A DNA stretch of 48,290 nucleotides from Gemmatimonadota bacterium (GCA_022561145.1 JADFRS010000005.1:1-48290), one strand, 5' to 3'. Positions 26,312 to 36,071 are shown, counted from the stretch's first letter. Notes: a model not told the origin generated them from the sequence alone. Numbers and translations: made by a program.

Positions 26312-28567
26312 ATGTTCACCCACCTTGCGTTGACGGCCATGCTCTTGGCGGCTCAAGCGCCCCCCACGGGGGCGATCGAGGGCGTGGTGCGGGGATACCA
26401 GCAAGGTTTCGGTGATGCACTCCCGTTCGCGGTGGTACAGGTCGCCGCGGGTAATTCACGGCGGAACGTGGTGGCAGACAGCCTGGGGCGTTATCGGATC
26501 GAGGGGATCGCCGCGGGCATGGTGAGTGTGAGCGTCAGTCACCCCGGACACGTGCCGGCGAGCATGGAAGTGCGCGTCCCGGCGGGTGGCTCCGTCTCGC
26601 TGGACATCGACCTCGAGCGCCGCCCCATCGAGCTCGACCCTCTGACGGTGGTGGGAGATCCGCAGGCCGCCGATTCTCTCGAGAGCCAGCGCGACCCCCC
26701 TCCGCTTCCTGGCGTGGAGGTCGTGGCGTTGGGCGCGAGTCCCGGGTTGGCTGAATCCGGCTTGGCCGCCGCCGCCGCCGCACTTCCGGGCAACGACCCG
26801 TCGGATCCCTCGGACGTGCTGTTCATGCGGGGCTCCACCACGGATATCAAGCTGGTGTTGCTGGATGGCGCTCCCGTGTATACGCCGTTCCACCTCGGGG
26901 GGCTGCTTCAGAGCTTCGATCCTGCGACACTCGGGGCCGCGGCCCTCCATGTGGGGGGCGCGCCCGCGCGGTACGATGGAGGGCTCTCGTACATCCTGGA
27001 CCTCCGCACGCGGACCCCCCGCCGCGATCGCCTGCGGATGAGAGGGTCGGCGGACCTTCTCAGCAGCCAGATCGCGCTGGAAGGCCCCCTGGGCGAGCGC
27101 GTCGGATTCGCCGCCTCGGGCCGGGCCCTGCACGATCTGGGCAGCGGGGTGCTGGGCAGCGGCCACACGCCCTACGGATACCAGGACGCCCTCGTGCGCC
27201 TGGAAGCGACGCTTGCCGAGGGACACCGCCTCTCGGCCACAGGGTTCTGGAACAAGGAGTCCGTCTTCCTTACGACGGACGCCAGCCGCGCCGAGGCCGG
27301 CATGAGCGCTTCGGGGCCGGATGACGCGAGCTGGGGCAACAGTGTGGTCTCACTGGCGTATCGCGGGGGAATAGGGAATGTGACGCTGGAGGCCTCGGCC
27401 TCGGCGAGCGACTACCGGGCCGACCTGCCCCTGAGGCCGGCGGCCGACACGGCGGACGCGTTCGACGGCTTCCTGGCCAGCGCCGAGACGCGGCGCGTGC
27501 GCTTTACCCTGGACGCTTCCGCTCCCCTGGGCGCGAACCGGGTGCGCTTCGGTGCGGCGATCGACCGCGTCACGAGTCGCTATTCGGCCCGGCTGCTCAA
27601 TGATCCTACCGCGACACCCGACGAAAGTGAGGCCGAAGGCGTGGTGACGGGGGTCTACGTCGACGGCGTACGACGCATCGCACCGGGCATCGACCTCAGG
27701 GCGGGCCTGCGCGCGGACGCCTTCTCCACCGATCGCCGGCTGCGGCTGGCCCCCCGCGTGGCGTTTCTCGTGAGCCTGAGCCCCGACGTGCTCCTGACCG
27801 TCGCCGCCGGGCGGTACCACCAGTACATGCGCGCCACCGATCAGCAGGTGGAACTGGCCGTCTCAGACGGAACACCCGCCCCGGTCTCAGGGCCCCTGCT
27901 CTCCGTGGCCACGGCGGACCATCTCGTGCTGTCGCTCGACCAGCAGCTCAGGGGCGACGTACGCCTCGGCATCGAGGGATTCTGGAAGAGCTTCTCCGGA
28001 CTCGGTGGACCGGGAAGTGCGCCGCTCACGAGCTCGGGTGTGGATCTGCGCGTGTCGCACCGCGGATCGCGAGCCACCGCCTGGCTCGGCTACAACCTCT
28101 CCTGGTTCTGGTCCGGCACCGATCCTCAAGGTACAACGTCTGAGTTTGCCGGTCGGCAGCTTCTGAGCGCGGGTCTCGACGGCTCACTCGGGAACGGCAC
28201 CGGAGGCGCGTTGCGGCTGGCATACAGCGCGGGACTGCCGTTCACCAGCATTCCCTTCGGGCAGCGGCGGATCGGGGATGCGGTGAGCCCGTCCGAGGCG
28301 GGCGGAGACCTGACGCAGGAGAACCCCGCGTTCTCCGGAGGCCGGCTCGGCGACGGATTCCTTCGTATCGACCTGGAGCTGTTCGCGCGTCTCAACACGA
28401 CCATGGGCGGACGGGACGTCGAGATCCGTCCCTACTTGAGGCTCCTCAACGCTCTCGACCGGCGCGATGCCCTCTTCTTCTACTTCGAGCCGTGGCGCGA
28501 CGACGAGCTTCGCCCCATAGCCGAGCGCCGCGTGCTACCGGTGCTCGGGGTCGAGTGGCGCTTCTGA
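26312..28567 (+). CDS. TonB-dependent receptor with carboxypeptidase-regulatory-like N-domain
   Basis: A 751-residue outer-membrane protein. The signal peptide is MFTHLALTAMLLAAQ; a beta-sandwich domain at about 17-95 (AIEGVVRGYQQGFG... GRYRIEGIAAG) precedes a plug domain (DVLFMRGSTTDIKLVLLDGA, then PVYTPFHLGGLLQ). A 22-strand-type barrel ends in EWRF with the terminal Phe typical of outer-membrane assembly. The ATG at 26312 has GGGAG six bases upstream; an ATG at 26288 is weaker. It follows the anti-sigma gene by 37 bases, suggesting one operon. No SusD-like lipoprotein is adjacent. The ligand is unknown. Confidence 0.9.
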   Translation: MFTHLALTAMLLAAQAPPTGAIEGVVRGYQQGFGDALPFAVVQVAAGNSRRNVVADSLGRYRIEGIAAGMVSVSVSHPGHVPASMEVRVPAGGSVSLDIDLERRPIELDPLTVVGDPQAADSLESQRDPPPLPGVEVVALGASPGLAESGLAAAAAALPGNDPSDPSDVLFMRGSTTDIKLVLLDGAPVYTPFHLGGLLQSFDPATLGAAALHVGGAPARYDGGLSYILDLRTRTPRRDRLRMRGSADLLSSQIALEGPLGERVGFAASGRALHDLGSGVLGSGHTPYGYQDALVRLEATLAEGHRLSATGFWNKESVFLTTDASRAEAGMSASGPDDASWGNSVVSLAYRGGIGNVTLEASASASDYRADLPLRPAADTADAFDGFLASAETRRVRFTLDASAPLGANRVRFGAAIDRVTSRYSARLLNDPTATPDESEAEGVVTGVYVDGVRRIAPGIDLRAGLRADAFSTDRRLRLAPRVAFLVSLSPDVLLTVAAGRYHQYMRATDQQVELAVSDGTPAPVSGPLLSVATADHLVLSLDQQLRGDVRLGIEGFWKSFSGLGGPGSAPLTSSGVDLRVSHRGSRATAWLGYNLSWFWSGTDPQGTTSEFAGRQLLSAGLDGSLGNGTGGALRLAYSAGLPFTSIPFGQRRIGDAVSPSEAGGDLTQENPAFSGGRLGDGFLRIDLELFARLNTTMGGRDVEIRPYLRLLNALDRRDALFFYFEPWRDDELRPIAERRVLPVLGVEWRF

Positions 28568-28658
28568 CCCGTCACAACAGATGCATCCCGGACGTTTCTC
28601 CGTAGCGAACGGGCGCATTCCCCCGGCGCCCGATCTCCACCTCGCACGGAGCAACCAC

Positions 28659-30125
28659 ATGAATGCTCGGCTACCACGCATCGTACTTCTGATCACGGCG
28701 CTGATCTCCCTTACCCCCCTGACGGCGACCGGGCAGTTGATCTCGCTGAAAACTGTGCCCGTCGCGGCGGGAGATCAATTTCTCACGCTCCCATCCGCGC
28801 GTCTCGGGATGGCGGGAGTGTCCATCGCCCTCGACGATCTGCTGGCGGATCTCTTCGCGAACCCGGCCAAGGGCGCTCTCATCGACGAGCCCCTGTTGGT
28901 GAGCGCTCCCACGTTCTACGGCGTCTCCGAAGAGGGCGGCGCTGGCAAGACGCTACCCATCACGGCCTACTTCGGGTCGGAGACCGGTTTTGGGGCGCTC
29001 TCGTTCGCTCTTCAGCAGATCGAGAGCGGACAGAACCGGACGTTCATTTCTCCTGGCGTGGATTGGCTGGGCCCTCCGCGGACGCTCAGCGAGTCGTCGT
29101 CCACCAACGTCTACGCACACGGCGTGATCGGCAGGAGATTCGGCGGCGGCTTATCGCTGGGCGCAAGCATCTCCCTGGCCAAGCTCGAAGCCGTCGATGG
29201 CGTAGAGCACCTGTACGTGCTGAGCGACGGCATCGAGCAGTCAGGCCACACCGTGGACTTCCGCACCGGGCTGTTTCTCGACCGAAACGGACGGCACTTC
29301 GAGGCGGTGTTGCTCCACAACCGCTTCAACATGACCCACGACGTCTCGTACTTGGAGTGGTTCTGGAGGGAGTTGGACTTTGGGCCCACGGTGACCAGCC
29401 GCGTCGAGACCAACCTGGACCGCACGCGCACGTGGGGGCTTCACCTGGGTTTCGCCCAGCCGCTCACGGCCAGCGGATGGAGGATCGGAGGAATCGTGAC
29501 CGCGAATCGGAAGTCACACCCCAAGATCCCAAACTACGAGATCCAAAACATTCCGAGAGACCCTGGGACGTCCTGGGCCTACAACTTCGGGGTGGGCATC
29601 GCCAAGTCCAGCGGGCCCGCAACGTTCGGAGTGGATCTCGTCTTCGAGCCCATCTGGAGCGACACCTGGGCCGAGGCGGACGGCGCCGTTACCACAGCGA
29701 GCGGCACCACCATCCCGGATGGCGGCAAGACCATCGAGAACGAATTCTTCTTTACCAACGTCCATGTCCGGATCGGCCTGGCCTACGAGACGGAAAAGGC
29801 CGGTTTCCAGATCGGGGTTCAGAGCCGCTCGTACGACTACACGCTGCGACAGATCAACAACGTCGAGCACACCTTCCGCAAACAGGAAGAGAGCTGGATG
29901 GAGTGGACGCCTAGCCTGGGAGCGAAGGTCAAGTTTCCCGAAGTCGAGATCTCATACTACAGTAGGCTCACCACCGGCACCGGGCGGCCGGGCACGCGGT
30001 TCACAGGGGCGCGCGCCGAGTCGGCTCTCGCGGCCGACTTCCTCGTCGCGCCCGAGGGACCACTCACGCTTCAGGACGCGCGCGTCCTGACCCACCAGGT
30101 GAGCGTCTCCATTCCCATCCGCTGA
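28659..30125 (+). CDS. Outer-membrane beta-barrel protein, unknown function
   Basis: A 488-residue exported protein with signal peptide (ending TATGQ). The start of the mature part (LTLPSARLGMAGVSIALDDL followed by LADLFANPA) recalls the PorV/FadL-like group, in which DxxAxxxNPA precedes a barrel. Alternating amphipathic strands run to the C-terminus (HQVSVSIPIR). GGAG lies seven bases before ATG 28659; a longer frame from 28581 lacks support. It is 91 bases after the TonB-dependent receptor, probably in the same operon. Confidence 0.7.
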   Translation: MNARLPRIVLLITALISLTPLTATGQLISLKTVPVAAGDQFLTLPSARLGMAGVSIALDDLLADLFANPAKGALIDEPLLVSAPTFYGVSEEGGAGKTLPITAYFGSETGFGALSFALQQIESGQNRTFISPGVDWLGPPRTLSESSSTNVYAHGVIGRRFGGGLSLGASISLAKLEAVDGVEHLYVLSDGIEQSGHTVDFRTGLFLDRNGRHFEAVLLHNRFNMTHDVSYLEWFWRELDFGPTVTSRVETNLDRTRTWGLHLGFAQPLTASGWRIGGIVTANRKSHPKIPNYEIQNIPRDPGTSWAYNFGVGIAKSSGPATFGVDLVFEPIWSDTWAEADGAVTTASGTTIPDGGKTIENEFFFTNVHVRIGLAYETEKAGFQIGVQSRSYDYTLRQINNVEHTFRKQEESWMEWTPSLGAKVKFPEVEISYYSRLTTGTGRPGTRFTGARAESALAADFLVAPEGPLTLQDARVLTHQVSVSIPIR

Positions 30126-30216
30126 ACCCGCTGGGGCACGGGGTCCGTGGCCTTCACTCGTATCTGAGCGTTTCGGCCAAGAGGGCGCCGAGGGCTGAGA
30201 TCGTCACAAAGGATTT

Positions 30217-30255
30217 GGGTGTCGTCAACTTGATCAGGGTGATAACGTGACACCC
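30217..30255. promoter_or_regulatory. Inverted repeat upstream of the S9 peptidase
   Basis: GGGTGTC (30217-30223) and GACACCC (30249-30255) are perfect complements 25 bases apart and enclose a smaller ATCA-GGG-TGAT repeat. The element ends 26 bases before the peptidase start. It could be an operator or a 5' leader hairpin. Confidence 0.25.
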
Positions 30256-30281
30256 TAGTTGCCATCTGCTGGAGACGACCC

Positions 30282-32387
30282 ATGCGTGCCCAAGCCATCG
30301 CGCCATCTTTCGCCCTCGTAATCTCGCTGCTCCTCACCGCTGACCTTCAGGCCCAGGATACGCGCCGCCCGATGACCGTCGACGACGCCATGGACATGGT
30401 CCAGGTCGGCAGCCCTCTGATGTCGCCTGACGGTAGCTGGGTGCTGTACTCGCGGCGCACGCTGAACTGGGACGACAACAAATACGAGACGGAGTACTGG
30501 CGCGTGCCGTCGGACGGAGGTGAGGCATTTCGATACGTCGGCGAGGAAGGCGGCAGCGCCTTTCAGTTCTCGCCCGATGGGACCTACCTGACTTTCCGGC
30601 GGAATGTGGGGGGCGGTTCGTCGGGTGACGAGGGTGAGGGCGGCGGAAACGATCGGAAGCAACAGATCTTCCTGATGCGCACGGCAGGCGGCGAGGCCGT
30701 GCAGCTCACCAAGCACGCGACCAGCGTGGGTGCCTACCGGTGGGCGAACGACGGTTCGGCGATCTTCTTCTCCGCGGTGGACGACAAGCCAGAGGACGTG
30801 AAGAAGGAGGAGAAGGCTGGCTCCGACGCCATCTTCGTCGACGAGGGCCCCAACGGACAGACGGCCGCCAACTGGAGCAACCTCTGGGTGTTCGACATGA
30901 GCACCAAGGAGGAGCGCCAGATCACGGACGAAGAGTTCATCGTCGGGAGCTGGGACATCTCGCCCGACGGAGGCCGCCTCGCGTTGACTGCGCGCTACCA
31001 GAACCGCCGGAACGACTCCTACCTGAACGAGATCTACCTGGCAGATGTGGAGACCGGCTCGCTGACGAGGCTGACGGAGAACCGCGCGCCCGAAGGCGGC
31101 CTGTCCTGGGCGCCGGACGGCTCGAGCATCCTGTTCACGGCCGCGGACGACCAGGAGTGGATGAACCGCAACACCAAGCTCTGGCTCGTCGACCCGGCAT
31201 CGGGCGAGCATCGCCTGCTGTCGTCCGGGTTCGAGGGCACGCCGCGAGGGCCCGTGTGGAGCACGGACTCTCGGACCATCTACTTCACGGGCCAGCAGGG
31301 GACGAAGACCAACCTGTTCTCCATCGATGTAGCGTCGGGACGGGTCGAGCAGCTCACCGACGTCGAGGGCACCCTGGTTGCCGCCTCGTTCTCCCGCGAC
31401 CGCGGACGTTACGTGTACACGTACAGCGACTACCGCACGCCGAGCGACATCCATACCACCTCGATGGACGGCGGGGAGTCGGTTCGCCTGACCGACGCGA
31501 ATCCCCAGGTGAAGGATTGGCTGCTCGCAGACATGAGGCTGACTCAGTGGGAGAGCCGTGACGACTTCACGATCGAAGGCCTGCTCCACCTGCCGCCCGG
31601 GTACGAGGAAGGCGACAGGGTCCCGCTGGTGCTCAACATCCATGGAGGGCCGGCGGGTTCCTTCTCCAACGGCTGGAGATCCAGCTACCACATCTACGCG
31701 GGCCTCGGATACGCCTCGCTGTCGTCGAACGTGCGCGGTAGCAGCGGCTATGACGACCACCTGCGCGAAGGCAACACCTTCGCCAAGGGAGACGGCATCG
31801 GCTTCGGCGACTACTGGGACGTGATGAACGGAGTGGACCAACTCATCGAGCAGGGCATCGTCGACCCGGACCGCATGGGGGTGAAGGGTTGGAGCTACGG
31901 CGGCATCTTGGGTGGCTGGACGATCACGCAGACGCAGCGCTTCAAGGCGGCGTCGATCGGCGCCGGCGTCTACGACTGGACATCCGAGTACGGGCCCGGC
32001 TTCAACAACGACGTGCGCCTCTGGCACATCGGCGGGACGCCGTGGGACAACGCCGAGGCCTGGCGCAACCAATCGGCCCTCACGCACGTGGCGAACGTTA
32101 CGACGGCGACGTTGCTCATTCACGGTGTGAACGACCGCACCGACACCGAGCAGCAAAGCATGATGTTCTTCACCGCCCTCAAGGACGTCGGCAAGGCGCA
32201 GGTGCGCTATATCAAGTTCCCGCGCGAGCCACACGGCTTCCGCGAGCCACGCCACCAGCGGACGCGCGACATCGAAGAAATCCGCTGGATCCAGAAGTAC
32301 GTCCTGGGGCTGGAGTGGACCCCGTGGGAGCGCCCCGAGAAGGACGACGAGAAGAAAAAGCCGGTCACGGACGGCGCCGGGTCCTGA
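30282..32387 (+). CDS. S9 family (prolyl-oligopeptidase-type) serine peptidase
   Basis: A 701-residue exported peptidase; the signal ends near DLQAQ. The N-terminal two thirds is a beta-propeller with SPDG-type blades (MSPDGSWVLYS, FSPDGTYLTFR, WAPDGSSILFT). The C-terminal alpha/beta-hydrolase domain has nucleophile S538 (GWSYGG), D618 (NDRTD) and H651 (EPHGF). An acidic/Gly-rich loop (GGGSSGDEGEGGGND) lies near residue 115. GGAG precedes the ATG by seven bases. Such enzymes clip short peptides, often C-terminal to Pro or other residues, in the periplasm or outside. Confidence 0.93.
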   Translation: MRAQAIAPSFALVISLLLTADLQAQDTRRPMTVDDAMDMVQVGSPLMSPDGSWVLYSRRTLNWDDNKYETEYWRVPSDGGEAFRYVGEEGGSAFQFSPDGTYLTFRRNVGGGSSGDEGEGGGNDRKQQIFLMRTAGGEAVQLTKHATSVGAYRWANDGSAIFFSAVDDKPEDVKKEEKAGSDAIFVDEGPNGQTAANWSNLWVFDMSTKEERQITDEEFIVGSWDISPDGGRLALTARYQNRRNDSYLNEIYLADVETGSLTRLTENRAPEGGLSWAPDGSSILFTAADDQEWMNRNTKLWLVDPASGEHRLLSSGFEGTPRGPVWSTDSRTIYFTGQQGTKTNLFSIDVASGRVEQLTDVEGTLVAASFSRDRGRYVYTYSDYRTPSDIHTTSMDGGESVRLTDANPQVKDWLLADMRLTQWESRDDFTIEGLLHLPPGYEEGDRVPLVLNIHGGPAGSFSNGWRSSYHIYAGLGYASLSSNVRGSSGYDDHLREGNTFAKGDGIGFGDYWDVMNGVDQLIEQGIVDPDRMGVKGWSYGGILGGWTITQTQRFKAASIGAGVYDWTSEYGPGFNNDVRLWHIGGTPWDNAEAWRNQSALTHVANVTTATLLIHGVNDRTDTEQQSMMFFTALKDVGKAQVRYIKFPREPHGFREPRHQRTRDIEEIRWIQKYVLGLEWTPWERPEKDDEKKKPVTDGAGS

Positions 32388-32419
32388 TACACTGCTGGCC
32401 CACTGCAAAGGAGAAGGTG

Positions 32420-32869
32420 ATGTCTGAAACGCCGGATGCGAGAGCTCACACAACTCCCCGGCACCTGTGGGCGGTAGGATTAGTCGCACTCTTGTGGAAT
32501 GCCATGGGTGGGTATGACTTCGTCATGACGCAGACGGAGAACGAAGCCTACATGAGCAACTTCACACCCGAGCAACTAGAATTCTTCTACGGCTTTCCGG
32601 CTTGGGTGGTCGCGTTCTGGGCCGTTGCGGTTTGGGGCGGTGTGATCGGTAGTGTGCTGTTGCTCTTGAGAAAGCGTTTCGCGGTTGAAGCGTTCCTCCT
32701 CTCCCTCATCGCCATGGTGATCACCACGTTCCACAATTACGTGCTGTCCAATGGATTCGAGGTCAGCGGGGACGCCTTCAGCCTCGTCTTCACCGCCGCA
32801 ATCTTCCTGGTCGCACTGGCACTGCTTCTTTACGCCCGCTCCATGCATCGGCGAGGCGTGCTCGCGTAG
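32420..32869 (+). CDS. Four-helix small membrane protein
   Basis: A 149-residue protein with four predicted transmembrane segments: HLWAVGLVALLWNAMGGYDF, WVVAFWAVAVWGGVIGSVLL, an FLLSLIAMVITTFHNYVL stretch and LVFTAAIFLVALALLLYARS. The family is widespread and often loosely annotated as 'sugar transporter'; no function is established that I can cite. AAAGGAG lies before the ATG. It follows the S9 gene by 32 bases. Confidence 0.8.
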   Translation: MSETPDARAHTTPRHLWAVGLVALLWNAMGGYDFVMTQTENEAYMSNFTPEQLEFFYGFPAWVVAFWAVAVWGGVIGSVLLLLRKRFAVEAFLLSLIAMVITTFHNYVLSNGFEVSGDAFSLVFTAAIFLVALALLLYARSMHRRGVLA

Positions 32870-32888
32870 GAGGTACGGCACCGTGGTA

Positions 32889-33752
32889 CTAGCCCTCGTC
32901 GTTCTCCGGAATCTTGATCCCAATGCCACCCTGGATCCGAACCAACGTCGGTAGGATCGTCCGGATGCTGTGCGACCGGTAGGCCTCGATGGCCTCGGAG
33001 GGGTGGGAGAACGCCGACAAGTCTTCGAGGGTCTTGATGGTAGGGAAGATCATGGGGAACGTTCCGTCGCTGTTTCCGTCGAGTGCAGCCTGCGGTGTGG
33101 TCCAAACGCTGTCGGAGATCTCTGCGGTGTGGAGTACGGGCTGGGCACTTTCGGGCACAGCCGCGAGGAAGAAGCGGGTGTCGTAGCGGCGCGGCTCCAC
33201 CTTGGGCGTGATCCAGTGGGCGATGTACTCGACGCTCTCGCCGTCCAGTCGGCAGCCCAACCGGTCGAGCACGCCCGAGAAACTCGCACCGTCCGCGAGG
33301 AGGTCGTCCCTGCACCGGAGCGCCTCGGCGTCGGCGGCCGCATCGGGTGCGGGGCTGCCATCGGCGCGGCGGGCGACGAGAATGCCGGTCTCCTCGAACG
33401 CTTCACGCATGGCCGCGAGGTAGTAGGCTACGGCCGGCGGATCCGCCTTCCTATCCATCGCCAGTCGGACGGTGGCGTCCTCGGAGGACAACCCGTCCAC
33501 CCGGTCCAGGATTTCATCGGAGGCGTCCTCTCGGTCGACGCGCCCGCCCGGAAAGACGTAGGCCCCGGGCACGAACCCCGCGCTGCGCGATCGCTTGAGC
33601 AGCAGAACCTCCAGGGCTCCAGCGCCTGGACGGGTCAAGACGATGGTCGCGGCCGGCCGCGGCACCGCGGGCACTTCGGGGAGCTGCTCGATGCGCTCGG
33701 CGAACCCGGGGGGTAGGCGGTCGCCGGGGATAATGAAATCAGGCTCGCTCAT
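32889..33752 (-). CDS. NUDIX hydrolase (NUDT7/NUDT19-like)
   Basis: A 287-residue NUDIX protein. GAYVFPGGRVDRED starts the box and REAFEETGIL completes it, with an insertion of roughly 45 residues between the two halves, as in eukaryotic NUDT19/NUDT7-type CoA or nucleotide-sugar hydrolases. The ATG at 33752 begins MSEPDFIIPGDRLPPGF; a longer frame to 33812 runs into the upstream gene. It lies eight bases after the gamma-glutamyltransferase stop, so the two are probably cotranscribed. The substrate is unknown. Confidence 0.85.
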   Translation of the reverse strand: MSEPDFIIPGDRLPPGFAERIEQLPEVPAVPRPAATIVLTRPGAGALEVLLLKRSRSAGFVPGAYVFPGGRVDREDASDEILDRVDGLSSEDATVRLAMDRKADPPAVAYYLAAMREAFEETGILVARRADGSPAPDAAADAEALRCRDDLLADGASFSGVLDRLGCRLDGESVEYIAHWITPKVEPRRYDTRFFLAAVPESAQPVLHTAEISDSVWTTPQAALDGNSDGTFPMIFPTIKTLEDLSAFSHPSEAIEAYRSHSIRTILPTLVRIQGGIGIKIPENDEG

Positions 33753-33760
33753 CCAGGTCC

Positions 33761-35428
33761 TTAGTGGCCGACCGCCATTCCATCTTTGCGTGGATCCGAT
33801 CCCGCGGCCCAACCCCGTTCCAGCTTGATTACCCCCTGCGCGCCACCGAATGCCACACCGCTCTCGTCGACCAGCTCATGGCCCATGGCCTCGAGCGCCG
33901 CTCTCACCTCCGGCCCGATCGGGCTTTCGAGCGCGACGCGCATTCCGTTTATGTGGCGGAAGCGAGCCGCGTCGATGGACTGCTGGATGTCCATGCCGAA
34001 CACCATGAGGTTGACCAACATCTGGACATGTCCCTGGGGCTGCATCGCGCCCCCCATGAGGCCGAACGCCATCCAGGGTGAGCCGTCCTTCGTCACGAAC
34101 CCTGGAATGATCGTGTGGAACGGGCGCTTGCCGGCGGCGACCTGATTGGGGTGTCCGTCCTCGAGGGTGAAGCCCGCGCCGCGATTCTGAAGCATCAGGC
34201 CGGTGCCGGGCACGACTATGCCGGAGCCGAAGTAGCCGAAGACGCTGTTGATGAACGAGACCATGTTGCCGTCCTTGTCGGCCACGGACAGGTAGATCGT
34301 CTCGCTCTCTGTCACCGCCCTGCCGGGGTCGGGGCGCTCGGCGGCGTGGCTGGGGTCGATCAGCATGCGCCTCGCCTCCACATAGCCATCGGCCAAGAGG
34401 TCCTCGGCCGTGACCTCCATGTAGTCCGGGTCTGCCACGTAACGCCGGAGGTCGGCGTAGGCCAGCTTCTTGGCCTCGATCAGGTGGTGCAGGTAGGCCG
34501 CCGAGTTGTGCCCCATGCCCTCCAGATCGAAGGGCTCCAGCAGCTTGAGCATCTGGAGCGCGGCGACACCCTGTCCTGCCGGCGGAAGCTCCCAGACGGT
34601 GTAGCCACGGAAGTCGGCGGAGATCGGGTCGACCCAGCGCGCTTCGTGGCTCCTCAGATCATCGAGGGTCAGGAACCCGCCGAGCTCACGCAGGCCGTCG
34701 ACCACGCGGCGCCCCAGCTCGCCACCGTAGAAGGCCCCGGGGCCCTCTACCGCAACCGCGCGGAAGGTCGCAGCAAGGTCTCGATTGGTGCGCCACTCAC
34801 CGGCCTCGGGCCCCTCGCCGTCGATCAGGTAGGTCGCAGAGGCTCCGGGATCCCGGCTGAGCTTTTCCCGCTGGGCGCGCCATTGGCGCGCGATGATGGG
34901 CGTGACCGGAAAGCCCTCTTCGGCGAGGCGGATCGCCGGGGCGAGCGCCTCCGCCAGCGAAAGCGTGCCGTACCGCTCCAGGAGCGCCACCCAGCCCGAC
35001 AGCGCACCCGGCACAGTTACGGCCTCGGGGCCGCTGCCCGGCATGCTCTCGAAACCGCGCTCGCGCAACACCTGAGGGCTGATCAAGGAGCCTGCTCGCC
35101 CCGAGGCGTCCAGCCCCACGAGGCGCTGCTCGTCGGCCGACCACAGGATGGCGAACATGTCGCCGCCCATGCCGGTCATGTGGGGCTCGACCACGTTGAG
35201 GACCGCGGCTGCGGCCACGGCGGCGTCGATCGCGTTGCCCCCGCGCTGCAGTATTTCCAGTGCCGTAGTACTCGCCAGCGGCTGGCTGGTGGCCGCGGCG
35301 CCCTGCGGGGCGTAGACGGTCGACCGTCCTGCCATGGAAGGCGCGACCTGTGCTGTCACGCTCGCTGGAGCCATGGCGAAGAGGGCCGACAAGAGCACGA
35401 GGTGGGCGAGGGCGACGAAACGGCGCAT
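33761..35428 (-). CDS. Gamma-glutamyltransferase family protein
   Basis: A 555-residue exported Ntn-hydrolase precursor; the signal ends near SVTAQ. The large subunit contains NAIDAAVAAAAVLNVVEPHM and GAFYGGELG. The autoprocessing site and nucleophile are at T377 in ESETIYLSVADKDGN; the second Thr usual in TTH-type members is Ile here. The small subunit has FGYFGSGIVVPGTGLML and a GGAMQPQGHVQMLVNLM segment, typical of the GGT/cephalosporin-acylase family. It may act on glutathione or other gamma-glutamyl compounds, though the altered TI-Y motif leaves specificity open. Confidence 0.9.
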   Translation of the reverse strand: MRRFVALAHLVLLSALFAMAPASVTAQVAPSMAGRSTVYAPQGAAATSQPLASTTALEILQRGGNAIDAAVAAAAVLNVVEPHMTGMGGDMFAILWSADEQRLVGLDASGRAGSLISPQVLRERGFESMPGSGPEAVTVPGALSGWVALLERYGTLSLAEALAPAIRLAEEGFPVTPIIARQWRAQREKLSRDPGASATYLIDGEGPEAGEWRTNRDLAATFRAVAVEGPGAFYGGELGRRVVDGLRELGGFLTLDDLRSHEARWVDPISADFRGYTVWELPPAGQGVAALQMLKLLEPFDLEGMGHNSAAYLHHLIEAKKLAYADLRRYVADPDYMEVTAEDLLADGYVEARRMLIDPSHAAERPDPGRAVTESETIYLSVADKDGNMVSFINSVFGYFGSGIVVPGTGLMLQNRGAGFTLEDGHPNQVAAGKRPFHTIIPGFVTKDGSPWMAFGLMGGAMQPQGHVQMLVNLMVFGMDIQQSIDAARFRHINGMRVALESPIGPEVRAALEAMGHELVDESGVAFGGAQGVIKLERGWAAGSDPRKDGMAVGH

Positions 35429-35450
35429 GCGGATCTCTCCAATCTCAACG

Positions 35451-36071
35451 TCAGCTTGGCATACCGGGGTCGAGGACCTCGACTTCTCCGGGGAATAAGG
35501 CCTTGACCTTCTCGGCGTCTTCTCGGGACCCTACCGGACCGCCCCAATGCACGGGAATCACCAGCCTGGCTTCGCACGCCTCAGCTGCCCGGGCTGCGTC
35601 TTCCGGCCCCATCGTGTAGTGCCCCTCACATGGCAGAAACGCCACATCGCAACGAATCTCGCTCATGGACTCCAGCAGGTCCGTATCACCAGCGTGGTAG
35701 TAGGTGATGTCCCCCAGCGTGAAGACGTATCCGAGCCACTCGTTCTCTGGCGGGTGGAATCTCTTCGAGATGTTGTATGCCGGAACGGCCAGAATGTCTA
35801 CGCCGGCCAGTTGGATCATGTCCCCGGGTCGCAAGAGATGGTCTACTTGCTCTAGCTGCTTCCTCATCGAGGCCGGAGCCACCACGACGGTGTTCGGACC
35901 CCGCGCGCGGGCAATGTCGTCCTCCGAGAAGTTGTCGTAGTGTGGGTGGGTGATGAGGATGTAGTCCGACTCGCTCGCTTCGGTTACACCCCACGGATCC
36001 ACGTGCAACTCGATGCCGTCACGCTTGATGCGCACGGACGATTGCCGAAACCAGGTAATGCCGTCGAGCAT
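35451..36071 (-). CDS. Metallo-beta-lactamase-fold hydrolase (UPF0173-like)
   Basis: A 206-residue cytoplasmic hydrolase beginning MLDGITWFRQSSVRIKRDG. Metal ligands are in THPHYDNF (H42, H44, D46), YYHAGDTD and the late HW (VIPVHWGG). This short class resembles UPF0173/UlaG-type lactonases. The longer frame to 36203 overlaps the lon promoter region and lacks family sequence, so ATG 36071 was chosen (GGAGG 11 bases upstream). It lies 22 bases upstream of the gamma-glutamyltransferase gene on the same strand, so MBL-GGT-NUDIX may form an operon. Confidence 0.88.
   Translation of the reverse strand: MLDGITWFRQSSVRIKRDGIELHVDPWGVTEASESDYILITHPHYDNFSEDDIARARGPNTVVVAPASMRKQLEQVDHLLRPGDMIQLAGVDILAVPAYNISKRFHPPENEWLGYVFTLGDITYYHAGDTDLLESMSEIRCDVAFLPCEGHYTMGPEDAARAAEACEARLVIPVHWGGPVGSREDAEKVKALFPGEVEVLDPGMPS

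Noticed and set aside
30255-32489. Long minus-strand open frame (744 codons) opposite the S9 peptidase
   Set aside because: Antisense shadow with no recognisable motif; the S9 frame has catalytic triad, signal peptide and ribosome binding site.
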